Source: CAYYYW01 sp964476245 (GTDB lineage: Bacteria; Patescibacteriota; Microgenomatia; UBA1406; HO2-37-13b). Taken from it: 32,421 nt of DNA. The translations under genes were made by a program, and so were the position numbers. Location of the stretch: contig CAYYYW010000010.1 in the NCBI GenBank assembly GCA_964476245.1, positions 1 to 32,421 on the forward strand, given 5' to 3'. The number at the start of each line of letters is the position of its first letter. Position 1 is the stretch's first letter. The notes beneath the pieces were generated by a model, which searched no databases, was not told the origin of the DNA, and was given only the letters and a program-made list of their open reading frames with translations. This document shows, piece by piece, positions 7,843 through 15,618 of this stretch.

Positions 7843-10800
7843 CTATATTTTTATCCTGCTCAAATCAATAGCATTATCCACAATTATGTTAATACGTTCG
7901 TCTTTGCTGTCAACTTTTCCTTTTAGTAAAATCGCTCTGTTGGGACTCCAAATATTTTTTGTAGTCGCATATATTTTTGGAAAAACAATTGTTTCAATTG
8001 ACCCGGTTTCATCAAAAAGACTAACAAAAGCCATCTCGCTGTTATTTTTCTTGGTAGTTATCTTTTTTATTCGGTTAATGCTTCCGGCAATAATATGTTG
8101 TTTACCAACGTCTTCTTTGCTAATCTCCCCAATTTTTTTAGTTATTTTTTGCTCGATAATCTGTCTAAATCGAGCTAAAGGATTTTTACCGATGGAAAAA
8201 CCAATCATTTCTCTTTCCATGATAAATTTTTCTTCCTCGGAAAAATCTTCAACTTTCGGCAAGACATCAACAAAGTTTTGCTTCGCGGAAAAAGTGGTAA
8301 AAAGACCAAACTGTCCTTGAGATACCTCCGTTTTAGCCCGGTTCATTTCCTCAAGAGCCGTAGGATAATAAACAAGCAGAGTCGCCCTGTTTCCAAACCC
8401 ATCAAAACTTCCTGCCTTAACTAAGCTTTCCACTGTTTTTTTATTTACTTTGCGTACGTCAACACGGTACAAAAAGTCTTTTAGTCCGCTAAATAAATTC
8501 TTTTCCCGAGCGGATAAAATAGAATCAATTGCCGCCGTCCCGACATTTTTGACAGCCGACAATCCAAACCTGATAGAACCACCCTCTATTTTAAAATCAT
8601 AATCTGATTTATTAATATCAGGAGGCAAAACTCCAATTTTCATCGTTCTGCATTCTTCCGTTGCTTGAAACATTTTTGCTTCTCTTGTTGGTCCCGCCGC
8701 TCCTTGAAGTTCGGCCGACAGCAAGGCAGTCATATACTCAACCGGGAAGTTCGCTTTTATATAAGCAGTCCAGTAAGCAATGAGAGCATACGAGGCAGAA
8801 TGAGGTTTATTAAACCCATAACCGGCAAATTTTTCCACAAAGCCAAAGATTTTTTGCGCTAAACTATTTGTATAACCATTTTTTATACAACCGGCCATAA
8901 ATTTTTTCTCTTCTTTCTTCATTAAGCTTTTTTTCTTCTTGCCCATGGCCATCCGCAAGATATCAGCTTCGGCCATAGTGTAGCCGGCAATCTTATGAGC
9001 AATTTCCATCACTTGTTCCTGATAAACTAAAACACCGTATGTTTCCTCTAAGATTGGTTTTAAGTCTTTGTGTAAATATTTAATTTGTTTAATATTTTTC
9101 TTTCCTTCCAAAAAAAGAGGAATCAGATCCATCGGCCCGGGTCGATAAAGAGCTACCATAGCTGAAATGTCGGAAATTTTATTTGGCTGAAGGTCTTTAG
9201 CCAGTCGTCTCATCCCCGAAGACTCAAGTTGAAATACGCCAATTGTTCGCCCTTTTGATATCAAATTAAATGTTTTTTTATCCGTCAGCGGCACATTATG
9301 AATATCAATTTTTATACCCGTGCTTTTATGTATATAGTTAACCGCATTTTCCAAAATCGTTAAATTCCGCAATCCCAAAAAATCGACTTTTAAAAGACCA
9401 ATGGCTTTGTTTTCAGAAACGGCATTTAAATCCAGACAATACATGTCGTATTGAGTAATAATCCGTTCTCCCTTTGTTTCCTTTTGAAGAGGAACATATT
9501 CAACCAAATCTTTATCTCCAATTACAACGCCCGCAGCATGAACAGAAGAATGTCTGGCTACGCCCTCAATTTTTCGGGCAATGTCTAATACTTTTTTAGC
9601 ATCTTCTTCGTTTTGATAGGCAAATTTAAGAGCGGGATTTTCTTCTAACGCTTTATCTATTGTCATAGAAAAACCCTGTTTTCCCAAAGGAATCATCTTG
9701 GCTAGCCTGTCTCCGGCAGAATAAGACATGCCTAAAGCACGAACTACATCACGAATGGCTAATCGGGCCTCCATTCGACCGAAGGTAATAATCTGGGCTA
9801 CTTTCTTTTTTCCATATTTGTCAGTCACGTATTTCAAGACTTCGTCTCGTCTTAAATCGGCAAAATCAATATCAATGTCCGGCGGTGTTGGTCTGCCCGG
9901 ATTTAAAAAACGTTCAAAGGGCAGATTGTATTCTAAGGGATTAATGTCGGTGATTCGAAGAATATAAGCCACTAATGAACCGGCCACCGAACCTCTGCCC
10001 GGTCCAACGGCAATCCCTTGATCTTTGGCCCAATTAACAAAGTCGGAAACGATCAAAAAATAGGTAGCGTATCCTCTTTTATTAACAATCTCCAGTTCAT
10101 AATCAATTCTTTTTCTAATTTCGTCTTTTAAACCATTGTCTTGAGAAAATCTTTGTTGAATATTTTTATAAACGAGGTTTTTAAGATACAATTCAGGTGT
10201 TTCTCCTGTTTCAATTTTATATTCCGGCAAAACCCACTTACCATGGGGAATTTCAACATTACAAAGCTGATTAATTTTTTCTGTGTTTTCAATTGCTTCC
10301 GGAAGATCAATAAAAAGACCCTTCATCTCGTTGACGGATTTAAGATAAAAATCAGGCGTATCAATCATTGACAAGGGTCGATTTTTTTCAAAGATCGTGT
10401 GTTGTGTTTGAATACAAAGAAGAATTTCTTGAGCATAAGCATCTTCTTGCTGCAGATAATGAACATCGTTGGTCGCCACAAGGGGTACGCCATATTTTCT
10501 AGATAACTTAATAATTTCTTTGTTGACTTTTTCCAATTCATCCATTTTAGGATGGCGTTGGATTTCTAAATAAAAATTCTCTCCAAAAATGTCAAGGTAT
10601 TTTTGTAATATTTTCTCCGCTTCATTAGTTTGTCCCTGCTTAAGTAAAAAAGGGATTTCTCCTTTTAAACAAGCAGAAAGAGCAATTAATCCTTCTTTGT
10701 GTTTTTCTAAAATTTCAAAGTCAGCTCGTGGTTTGTAATAATAACCTTCAAGATGAGCATAAGTTACTATTTTCAGTAAATTTTTATAACCCTGATAGTC

Positions 10801-11079
10801 TTTGGCTAAAAGCACTAAATGATACTGATCGTGTTCAAGGCTTGATTGTTTATCAAAACGTGAATTTTTAGCTTTATAGATTTCAACTCCCACGATCGGC
10901 TTAATTCCGGCGTCTTTTGCTTTTATATAAAAGTCAAAAATACCGTGCATAGCGCCATGATCGGTTAAAGCCACACTATTCATCCCTAACCGTCGCACCT
11001 GTTCTAATAATTGATCAATCTTAGACAATCCATCCAACAACGAATATTCCGAATGTACGTGAAGATGAGTGAATGACAT
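7843..11079 (-). CDS. dnaE: DNA polymerase III subunit alpha
   Basis: Replicative polymerase. The N-terminal PHP domain begins with THLHVHSEYSLLDG and ALTDHGAMHG. The palm carries GPGRGSVAGSLVAY and the catalytic PDIDIDF motif with D401 and D403, plus the third aspartate in KVDFLGLRNL near residue 568. Helix-hairpin-helix and beta-binding regions follow, and a C-terminal OB fold (about 985-1078) ends the protein. At 1078 residues it is slightly shorter than E. coli DnaE (1160) and is of the DnaE1 type. The stop is 10 nt before the atp operon on the same strand, so read-through into the ATPase genes is likely. The upstream 155 nt hold a repeat and no obvious promoter. Confidence 0.97.
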   Translation of the reverse strand: MSFTHLHVHSEYSLLDGLSKIDQLLEQVRRLGMNSVALTDHGAMHGIFDFYIKAKDAGIKPIVGVEIYKAKNSRFDKQSSLEHDQYHLVLLAKDYQGYKNLLKIVTYAHLEGYYYKPRADFEILEKHKEGLIALSACLKGEIPFLLKQGQTNEAEKILQKYLDIFGENFYLEIQRHPKMDELEKVNKEIIKLSRKYGVPLVATNDVHYLQQEDAYAQEILLCIQTQHTIFEKNRPLSMIDTPDFYLKSVNEMKGLFIDLPEAIENTEKINQLCNVEIPHGKWVLPEYKIETGETPELYLKNLVYKNIQQRFSQDNGLKDEIRKRIDYELEIVNKRGYATYFLIVSDFVNWAKDQGIAVGPGRGSVAGSLVAYILRITDINPLEYNLPFERFLNPGRPTPPDIDIDFADLRRDEVLKYVTDKYGKKKVAQIITFGRMEARLAIRDVVRALGMSYSAGDRLAKMIPLGKQGFSMTIDKALEENPALKFAYQNEEDAKKVLDIARKIEGVARHSSVHAAGVVIGDKDLVEYVPLQKETKGERIITQYDMYCLDLNAVSENKAIGLLKVDFLGLRNLTILENAVNYIHKSTGIKIDIHNVPLTDKKTFNLISKGRTIGVFQLESSGMRRLAKDLQPNKISDISAMVALYRPGPMDLIPLFLEGKKNIKQIKYLHKDLKPILEETYGVLVYQEQVMEIAHKIAGYTMAEADILRMAMGKKKKSLMKKEEKKFMAGCIKNGYTNSLAQKIFGFVEKFAGYGFNKPHSASYALIAYWTAYIKANFPVEYMTALLSAELQGAAGPTREAKMFQATEECRTMKIGVLPPDINKSDYDFKIEGGSIRFGLSAVKNVGTAAIDSILSAREKNLFSGLKDFLYRVDVRKVNKKTVESLVKAGSFDGFGNRATLLVYYPTALEEMNRAKTEVSQGQFGLFTTFSAKQNFVDVLPKVEDFSEEEKFIMEREMIGFSIGKNPLARFRQIIEQKITKKIGEISKEDVGKQHIIAGSINRIKKITTKKNNSEMAFVSLFDETGSIETIVFPKIYATTKNIWSPNRAILLKGKVDSKDERINIIVDNAIDLSRIKI

Positions 11080-11097
11080 AGTCTAAAATTATTTATT

Positions 11098-11245
11098 TCT
11101 AAATTACTAATTTCTAATTATTCTAATTAACCTAATCAATCACCAAATCCCAATAAACCAAATCCCAAAAATTAGATTAGACATTGGGAAATTGGACATT
11201 GAACATTGTTTAGGTTAATTAGAAATTAGGTCAATTAGGTTAATT
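11098..11245. repeat. Composite intergenic repeat: AT hairpin arms around tandem short repeats
   Basis: The left arm (CTAATTATTCTAATTAACC and neighbours) pairs with the right arm (TTAGGTTAATTAGAAATTAGG). Between them are tandem near-repeats: ACCAAATCCCA twice (about 11140-11171), then 7-8-nt units around ATTGGACATTGAACATTG. The same units occur inside coding genes (28866-28905 and 28976-29037), and the arms resemble the 23S insertion at 287-368. It covers the whole dnaE-gatB intergenic region and encodes the last residues of GatB. Confidence 0.7.
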
Positions 11246-12698
11246 TTTCTTTTAACTCTTCCATTACCACCTTGGCATCAACTTTTCCTCTCATTTCTCT
11301 CATCACCTGCCCGACTAGAAACATAAGCGCGTTCTGCTTTCCTTTTTTATAATCCTCTACCGCCTTTTTATTTATTTTAATTAATTGATTAATTAATTGA
11401 TTAAGTTTTTCTTTGTCAACTTCTTTCGGACTAAAAATCTGAATTATTTTTTCAATAAAATCAATGTCACTTAAATCTGTAGAAATTTTTCTGTTGATTA
11501 TAAAATTAGCAACTGTTTGTTCTAAATTTTTAATTTTTAATTGTCCCGCCGTAGCGGGATCCCGCATTTGCGGTGATAATTTTTCATTTATGTTTTCGAA
11601 ATAATCAGCAATTTTCCTATCTCTTGTCAAAACAAAAGCATCATGATATCTCAACTCCATCTTACTAACATAGCGTTCAATTTTCTCATGGGGTAGTTCC
11701 GGTACTTTAATGCTATCAATATATTTTTTTGAAAAAGTGAATGGCGGAATATCCGGTTCTGGAAAATAACGATAATCTTGAGCTTCTTCTTTTGTTCGTT
11801 GACTATAAGTAGCGCATTTTTTTTCATCAAACCCGCGTGTTTCTTGAGTCGGAGTTTGCCCTTTTTCTAACAATTCAATTTGTCTTTTTACCTCATAATC
11901 AATCGCCTGTTTTACAAATCTAAAAGAATTGATATTTTTTACTTCAACTTTGTATGACGGCAATACATTTGTACGGACAGGGCAGTGCCCTGTCCCTACA
12001 TCTTGAATTTTTTTAACCGATATATTCGGTTCAAGTCTCATCGTCCCTTTTTCCATGTCACAATCAGAAATCTCCAAATATCTTATTATCGTCTGGACTT
12101 CCTCCAAAAACCGCTTGACATCATTAGAATTCTCAAAATCCGGCTCGGTGACAATTTCCACCAAAGGAACACCCGAACGATTAAAATCAATTAAAGTCTC
12201 GTTACCTTTATGAATTAACTTCCCCGTATCTTCCTCAAGATGCACACGACGAATTCTAAAAACTTTCTTTATTCTTTGATTTCTCTTTTTGTCATCCTGA
12301 GGGAGTGAAACGACCGAAGGATCTAGGCCGAAGGCCGTATTACGCTTCGCTGGATTCTTCGCTCCGCTCAGAATGACTAAATTACCATTAATAGCAATCG
12401 GCTCATCATATTGACTTATCTGGTATCCTTTAGGTAAATCAGGGTAAAAATAATGCTTGCGGTCAAATTTAGAGATTTTATTAATCTGACAATTCAAAGC
12501 CTTGCCAAGAAGAATTGTCCATTCAACCGCTTTTTGATTGGGGACAGGCAATGCTCCAGGTAAACCTAAACAAACCGGACAGGTTTGACTATTTGCTGGT
12601 TTACCAAAATAATTAGCCGGACATTGACAAAACATCTTAGCGAAAGTTTTTAACTCAACATGTACCTCAAGACCAATAATTTGTCTATAATTATTCAT
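11235..12698 (-). CDS. gatB: Asp/Glu-tRNA amidotransferase subunit B, with three repeat-derived insertions
   Basis: Kinase/tRNA-binding subunit of GatCAB, which converts Glu-tRNA(Gln) and Asp-tRNA(Asn) to the amidated forms. The cradle domain starts IIGLEVHVELKT and has the cysteine pairs (FCQC...CPVC) of zinc-binding GatB, KFDRKHYFYPDLPKGYQISQYD, and RIRRVHLEEDTGKL. The helical and YqeY-like tail (about 340-487) ends in FLVGQVMREMRGKVD. Three stretches do not belong to the family: residues 108-136 (87 bp element), about 233-242 (VGTGHCPVRT) and about 374-385 (SPQMRDPATAGQ). All keep the frame. nadE ends 3 nt upstream. The protein is presumably functional, because it is an essential enzyme with its core intact. 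Confidence 0.95.
   Translation of the reverse strand: MNNYRQIIGLEVHVELKTFAKMFCQCPANYFGKPANSQTCPVCLGLPGALPVPNQKAVEWTILLGKALNCQINKISKFDRKHYFYPDLPKGYQISQYDEPIAINGNLVILSGAKNPAKRNTAFGLDPSVVSLPQDDKKRNQRIKKVFRIRRVHLEEDTGKLIHKGNETLIDFNRSGVPLVEIVTEPDFENSNDVKRFLEEVQTIIRYLEISDCDMEKGTMRLEPNISVKKIQDVGTGHCPVRTNVLPSYKVEVKNINSFRFVKQAIDYEVKRQIELLEKGQTPTQETRGFDEKKCATYSQRTKEEAQDYRYFPEPDIPPFTFSKKYIDSIKVPELPHEKIERYVSKMELRYHDAFVLTRDRKIADYFENINEKLSPQMRDPATAGQLKIKNLEQTVANFIINRKISTDLSDIDFIEKIIQIFSPKEVDKEKLNQLINQLIKINKKAVEDYKKGKQNALMFLVGQVMREMRGKVDAKVVMEELKEKLT
11541..11577. repeat. Double GC hairpin inserted in gatB
   Basis: TCCCGC-CGTA-GCGGGA (11544-11559) is followed at once by a second, weaker hairpin TCCCGCATTTGCGGTGA. 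It is sharply GC-rich against an AT-rich gene and encodes SPQMRDPATAGQ on the minus strand, a loop not expected in GatB. Confidence 0.65.
11971..12000. repeat. 30-nt palindromic element in gatB (copy 1 of 4)
   Basis: GTACGGACAGG, a variable centre, then CCTGTCCCTACA. The palindrome spans 21 nt, with centre GCA-G-TGC. On the minus strand it encodes VGTGHCPVRT in frame. Other copies are at 16376, 17273 and 17555. Confidence 0.85.
12291..12377. repeat. 87-bp element inserted in frame in gatB
   Basis: Terminal inverted repeats GTCATcCTGAG and CTCAGaATGAC bound 87 bp (29 codons) with internal hairpins (GGCCGAAGGCC). The element is GC-rich relative to its surroundings and encodes GatB residues 108-136, including AKNPAKRNTAFGLDPS. 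The GTCATTCTGAG-type ends resemble a repeat widely seen in bacterial metagenomes; this is from memory and was not searched. Confidence 0.75.
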
Positions 12699-12701
12699 AT
12701 T

Positions 12702-13733
12702 TTATAATGACGGGTGGCACGCCTGGAAGGGCTCCCGACGACGCGCAGTTCTGCAACGAGCATCGGCGGGAGGGAAAGGCGTGACAGGATCCGTCCATAT
12801 TGCTTTTAAATATTTTTGATTAAACTCCTCTGTTCCAACCTCGGGAAAACCAAATTCCCTCCGATAGGAAAGTAAGTGATAAACATTATCTCCATATTTT
12901 CTTTTGTAGGCTGTTTTTAGTGATCGCGTCAAAATGTCCTTAATCTTTAGCGATGATTGATTAATCTCCTTGGCTACTTTACTAATCAGACTTTTGTATT
13001 TTTGAAGTTTTAGCTGATCTAATGATCCATTATAATCAAAGCTTTCTCCAATGAATCGATTCATTATATAATCAATATAAAGATAATCCAATCCTAATTG
13101 ATGCTCGGCCAAACTTCCTTCTGTCACTTTTAACCCATCAGCCGGTTTTGATTCTAATATCGAGAGAGGAATGCCTAAAAATTCGCCAATATCATACACT
13201 TCTGTTTTTGTGATATGCGCAATAAGCTTAGCATCTCCTTCATCACCATAGCGTGTCCAAAAACCCATCCATTTTTCCGAAAGATCGCCGCTGTCCAAAC
13301 AAATATAATTGTTAATAGAGGTAGAATTATAAATAGTAATCATTCTTAGTCTGGATTTAATGTTACCTTGAGAAATTTTTTCTCGCGGATGATTTTTAGG
13401 AATGGATTTTAGCAAAGGCGATGCCCTATACCATTTATTTAGGTCTACATATCTCAATTTAAAATTAAATTTTTCTGATAAAACCTTAGCCCCTTGATAG
13501 TCATAAGGATCGCTGTCACAATCTAAAAACATGTAATCGTATCCTGTCTGATAATTTTCTTCTTTTAGTTTTTCTAAAGCTTTTAACCCAATGACAGCAA
13601 TGATTGCCGAATCAATCCCTCCGGAAATTCCAAGACTTATCCCGGCAAGACGATTATCTTTAATATATTTCGCCGTTCTTTTCACCGCTAAATCCAAAAA
13701 TTTTTTACAGTTAGATTTATTTAATACCTTCAT
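12702..13733 (-). CDS. nadE: NAD synthetase (NH3-dependent type), C-terminus formed by a repeat
   Basis: Adenylates deamido-NAD and amidates it to NAD. The P-loop is SGGIDS (37-42 from the chosen start). QGNIKSRLRMITIYN, GDLSEKWMGFWTRYGD and a KPADGL motif are typical of NadE. There is no glutaminase domain, so ammonia is the presumed donor. The frame stays open upstream to 13856, but that extension is repeat DNA (13761-13866), so ATG 13733 (MKVLNKSNCKK) was chosen; it has no clear ribosome site. The last 30 or so residues after KAIWTD lie in another repeat (12709-12795) and replace the normal C terminus. It sits between gatA and gatB, splitting the usual gatAB pair. Confidence 0.88.
   Translation of the reverse strand: MKVLNKSNCKKFLDLAVKRTAKYIKDNRLAGISLGISGGIDSAIIAVIGLKALEKLKEENYQTGYDYMFLDCDSDPYDYQGAKVLSEKFNFKLRYVDLNKWYRASPLLKSIPKNHPREKISQGNIKSRLRMITIYNSTSINNYICLDSGDLSEKWMGFWTRYGDEGDAKLIAHITKTEVYDIGEFLGIPLSILESKPADGLKVTEGSLAEHQLGLDYLYIDYIMNRFIGESFDYNGSLDQLKLQKYKSLISKVAKEINQSSLKIKDILTRSLKTAYKRKYGDNVYHLLSYRREFGFPEVGTEEFNQKYLKAIWTDPVTPFPPADARCRTARRREPFQACHPSL
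12709..12795. repeat. Structured element B, copy 1 (87 nt)
   Basis: On the + strand: outer stem GACGG/CCGTC, conserved GTGGCAC, inner stem CACGCC/GGCGTG, purine-rich internal loop GGAAGGG, stem CTCCC/GGGAG, and a distal variable hairpin (GCAGTTCTGC). The second copy at 19350-19490 keeps the loops and replaces the stem bases by other complementary pairs. Read on the minus strand it supplies the C-terminal codons of nadE. Confidence 0.8.
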
Positions 13734-13760
13734 AACTCTTGTCAAATTTGCTAAATTAAT

Positions 13761-13866
13761 AAGCGAAAAATGCGGATTTTTTCGCGGCCACTTGCGCAAT
13801 AACCTACGTATTCTTTGCCCGTCTTTTTCGCATTGGCCGGAAGAAAAAAGACGCATTTGAGCATTT
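13761..13866. repeat. Structured element C, copy 1
   Basis: It lies between gatA and nadE. Stem B is ATGCG-GA-TTTTTT...GGCCA pairing with TGGCC...AAAAAA-GA-CGCAT. A second pairing, GCGAAAAA (13763-) with TTTTTCGC (13823-13830), interlocks with it, giving an A-B-A'-B' pseudoknot order. A full copy is at 29654-29766 and a half copy at 18349-18394. Confidence 0.7.
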
Positions 13867-13870
13867 AATC

Positions 13871-15259
13871 CTAGTCTTTATATTTCTCTAAACCTTTCTT
13901 CAACACTCCAAAAAATCCCGTCTCTTTTTCAAACTGATAGGCCAAATTCAATATCGTTTCCTCATCAAAATGCCGGCCAATAATCTGCATCCCAATCGGT
14001 AAATTATTTTTATCCAAACCAACAGGAATACTTATCGCTGGAATTCCTGCTAAAGCCGCTGGTTCATGTAAAGCGTCCATTTTCTCCCCAAAAAATGGAT
14101 ATTTTTCCGACTCGCCAATCTTCAGTGCGCTAACTGGCATCGTTGGTGAAATAACAACATCTACTTCTTTAAAAACGCGATTGAAATCTTCGACAATCAA
14201 AGCTCGTACTTTTTGCGCTTTTTTATAATAATCCTCATAATATCCATGTGATAGAGTATAAGACCCTAACATAATTCTCTTTTTTGCTTCCTGACCAAAC
14301 GCATATCGACCATTACCATAACGTATACCATCATATCGAGCTAAATTTGAAGAAACCTCAGCTCTTTGAATGATCGTATATACAGAAATTGAATATTTTG
14401 GATGTAATAATCTTACATTTTTCATTTTATGCCCCATCTGTTTCATTGTATCGATACATCGATACACCTTGTTTTTAATTTCATCATCAACTCCATCAAA
14501 ATAATCTTCAGCTACACCAACCGTTAACTTTTCTTTCCGTTTTATTTTATTACAGTAATCAGGCACATCCATATCAACTGTTGTAGCATCATAAGGATCT
14601 TTACCGACAAGTACCTGTAAAATTAAAGCCGCATCTTCGGTTGTTTGAGTCATCAGCCCAGGACAATCAAGAGACGATCCCATAGCAATGACTCCGTAAC
14701 GAGAAACCCGACCATAAGTTGGCTTTAATCCCACAACTCCACACCAAGCGGCCGGTCCTCTAATCGACCCGGCTGTTTCCGATCCAATGGCAGCTGGCGA
14801 CAAATAAGCCGAGACGGCGGCAGCCGATCCGCCGGATGATCCACCGGGCACACGAGTTAAATCATGAGGATTTCTTGTTGGTCCATAATCCGATGTTTCT
14901 GTTGATGATCCATGTGCCCAAGCATCCATGTTGGTTTTTCCCAAAAGGAGGGCGCCGTTATCTTTTAATTTTTGTGTCACTGTTGATTCGTATGGAGGGA
15001 TAAAATTATCTAAGACTTTTGAGGAAGCGGTAGTTCTAACACCTTTCGTGCAAAAATTATCCTTAATTGCTAAAGGTATACCCAAGAGCAATCCCTTATC
15101 TCCCCAATCTCCCCGATTCGGCACCGTTAAAAACGCATTTAGCTTGGGGTTGTATTTTTTTATTCTTCTTATGAAATAACTATAAAGTTCCTCGGAAGAA
15201 ATTTTTTTTGACTTTAACATCCCTATAAGTTCGGTTACCGATTTTCCTAAAATCTCCAT
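13871..15259 (-). CDS. gatA: Asp/Glu-tRNA amidotransferase subunit A (glutaminase)
   Basis: Amidase-family subunit that releases ammonia from glutamine for GatB. The Ser-cisSer-Lys triad is visible: K66 in IPLAIKDN, S141 in PGGSSGGSAAAV, and S165 in the ETAGSIR stretch. The usual TGGSIRQPAA reads TAGSIRGPAA here, a mild change next to the nucleophile. GVVGLKPTYGRVSRYGVIAM follows as in other GatA. At 462 residues it is slightly shorter than the common 480-490. Its start is 2 nt after gatC and its stop is followed by element C, then nadE. No repeat insertion was seen in the protein itself. Confidence 0.96.
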   Translation of the reverse strand: MEILGKSVTELIGMLKSKKISSEELYSYFIRRIKKYNPKLNAFLTVPNRGDWGDKGLLLGIPLAIKDNFCTKGVRTTASSKVLDNFIPPYESTVTQKLKDNGALLLGKTNMDAWAHGSSTETSDYGPTRNPHDLTRVPGGSSGGSAAAVSAYLSPAAIGSETAGSIRGPAAWCGVVGLKPTYGRVSRYGVIAMGSSLDCPGLMTQTTEDAALILQVLVGKDPYDATTVDMDVPDYCNKIKRKEKLTVGVAEDYFDGVDDEIKNKVYRCIDTMKQMGHKMKNVRLLHPKYSISVYTIIQRAEVSSNLARYDGIRYGNGRYAFGQEAKKRIMLGSYTLSHGYYEDYYKKAQKVRALIVEDFNRVFKEVDVVISPTMPVSALKIGESEKYPFFGEKMDALHEPAALAGIPAISIPVGLDKNNLPIGMQIIGRHFDEETILNLAYQFEKETGFFGVLKKGLEKYKD

Positions 15260-15261
15260 AT

Positions 15262-15561
15262 TTATAAAATTCTTTTTACTATAAAAAGATTTCTACTTTT
15301 TCTTTTAGCATTAGCCATCACTTCCTCATCCGACAAAATCCTTTCGTGACTCATTTTGTCCTTAAAAAAAACATCTCTTGCTTTGGTAGTGTAAAAATCG
15401 GAAGTAATATTATCCGTTTCTATCTCCTTCAAATTCTCTACGTAATCAAGAGTCTCACTAAGTTGTTTTTGATATTTTTTGATTTCTACCTCCGTTAAAG
15501 TCAACTTGGCTAGTTTGGCTAAATGATGGACTTCTTCTCTCGTAAGAATTTTTTTTGCCAT
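15262..15561 (-). CDS. gatC: Asp/Glu-tRNA amidotransferase subunit C
   Basis: Small stabilising subunit of GatCAB that wraps around the A-B interface. The N-terminal helix (LTREEVHHLAKLAKLTLTEVE) and the following SETLDYVENLKEIETDNI are typical. At 99 residues it has normal length. The C terminus (NLFIVKRIL) matches the common pattern of ending in F-V-P/K-x-V/I. It is immediately upstream of gatA (2 nt) and separated from asnB by a short region of 7-nt repeats. Confidence 0.95.
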   Translation of the reverse strand: MAKKILTREEVHHLAKLAKLTLTEVEIKKYQKQLSETLDYVENLKEIETDNITSDFYTTKARDVFFKDKMSHERILSDEEVMANAKRKSRNLFIVKRIL

Positions 15562-15618
15562 ATAACAATTATAACTAATATAACTAATTAAAACTAATTT
15601 TAACTAACTCTGACTAAT
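15562..15618. repeat. Tandem heptad repeat between asnB and gatC
   Basis: About seven imperfect copies of a TAACTAA-type 7-nt unit fill the 42-nt asnB-gatC gap and run into the asnB 3' end. They are of the same general kind as the heptads inside asnB and the glycosyltransferases, but with a different unit sequence. Confidence 0.6.

Noticed and set aside
11098..11245. CRISPR array or origin of replication in the AT-rich dnaE-gatB gap
   Set aside because: No regular repeat-spacer pattern, no DnaA-box cluster and no cas genes; it is a composite short-repeat hairpin.
12709..12720. T-box riboswitch, because of GGGTGGCAC in element B (similar to the T-box AGGGUGGNACCGCG)
   Set aside because: The CCGCG part, specifier stem and a correctly oriented downstream gene are missing; the second copy lacks them too.
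13734..13856. Longer N terminus for nadE (41 extra codons)
   Set aside because: The extension is encoded by element C, which is intergenic at its other sites; family homology begins after 13733.
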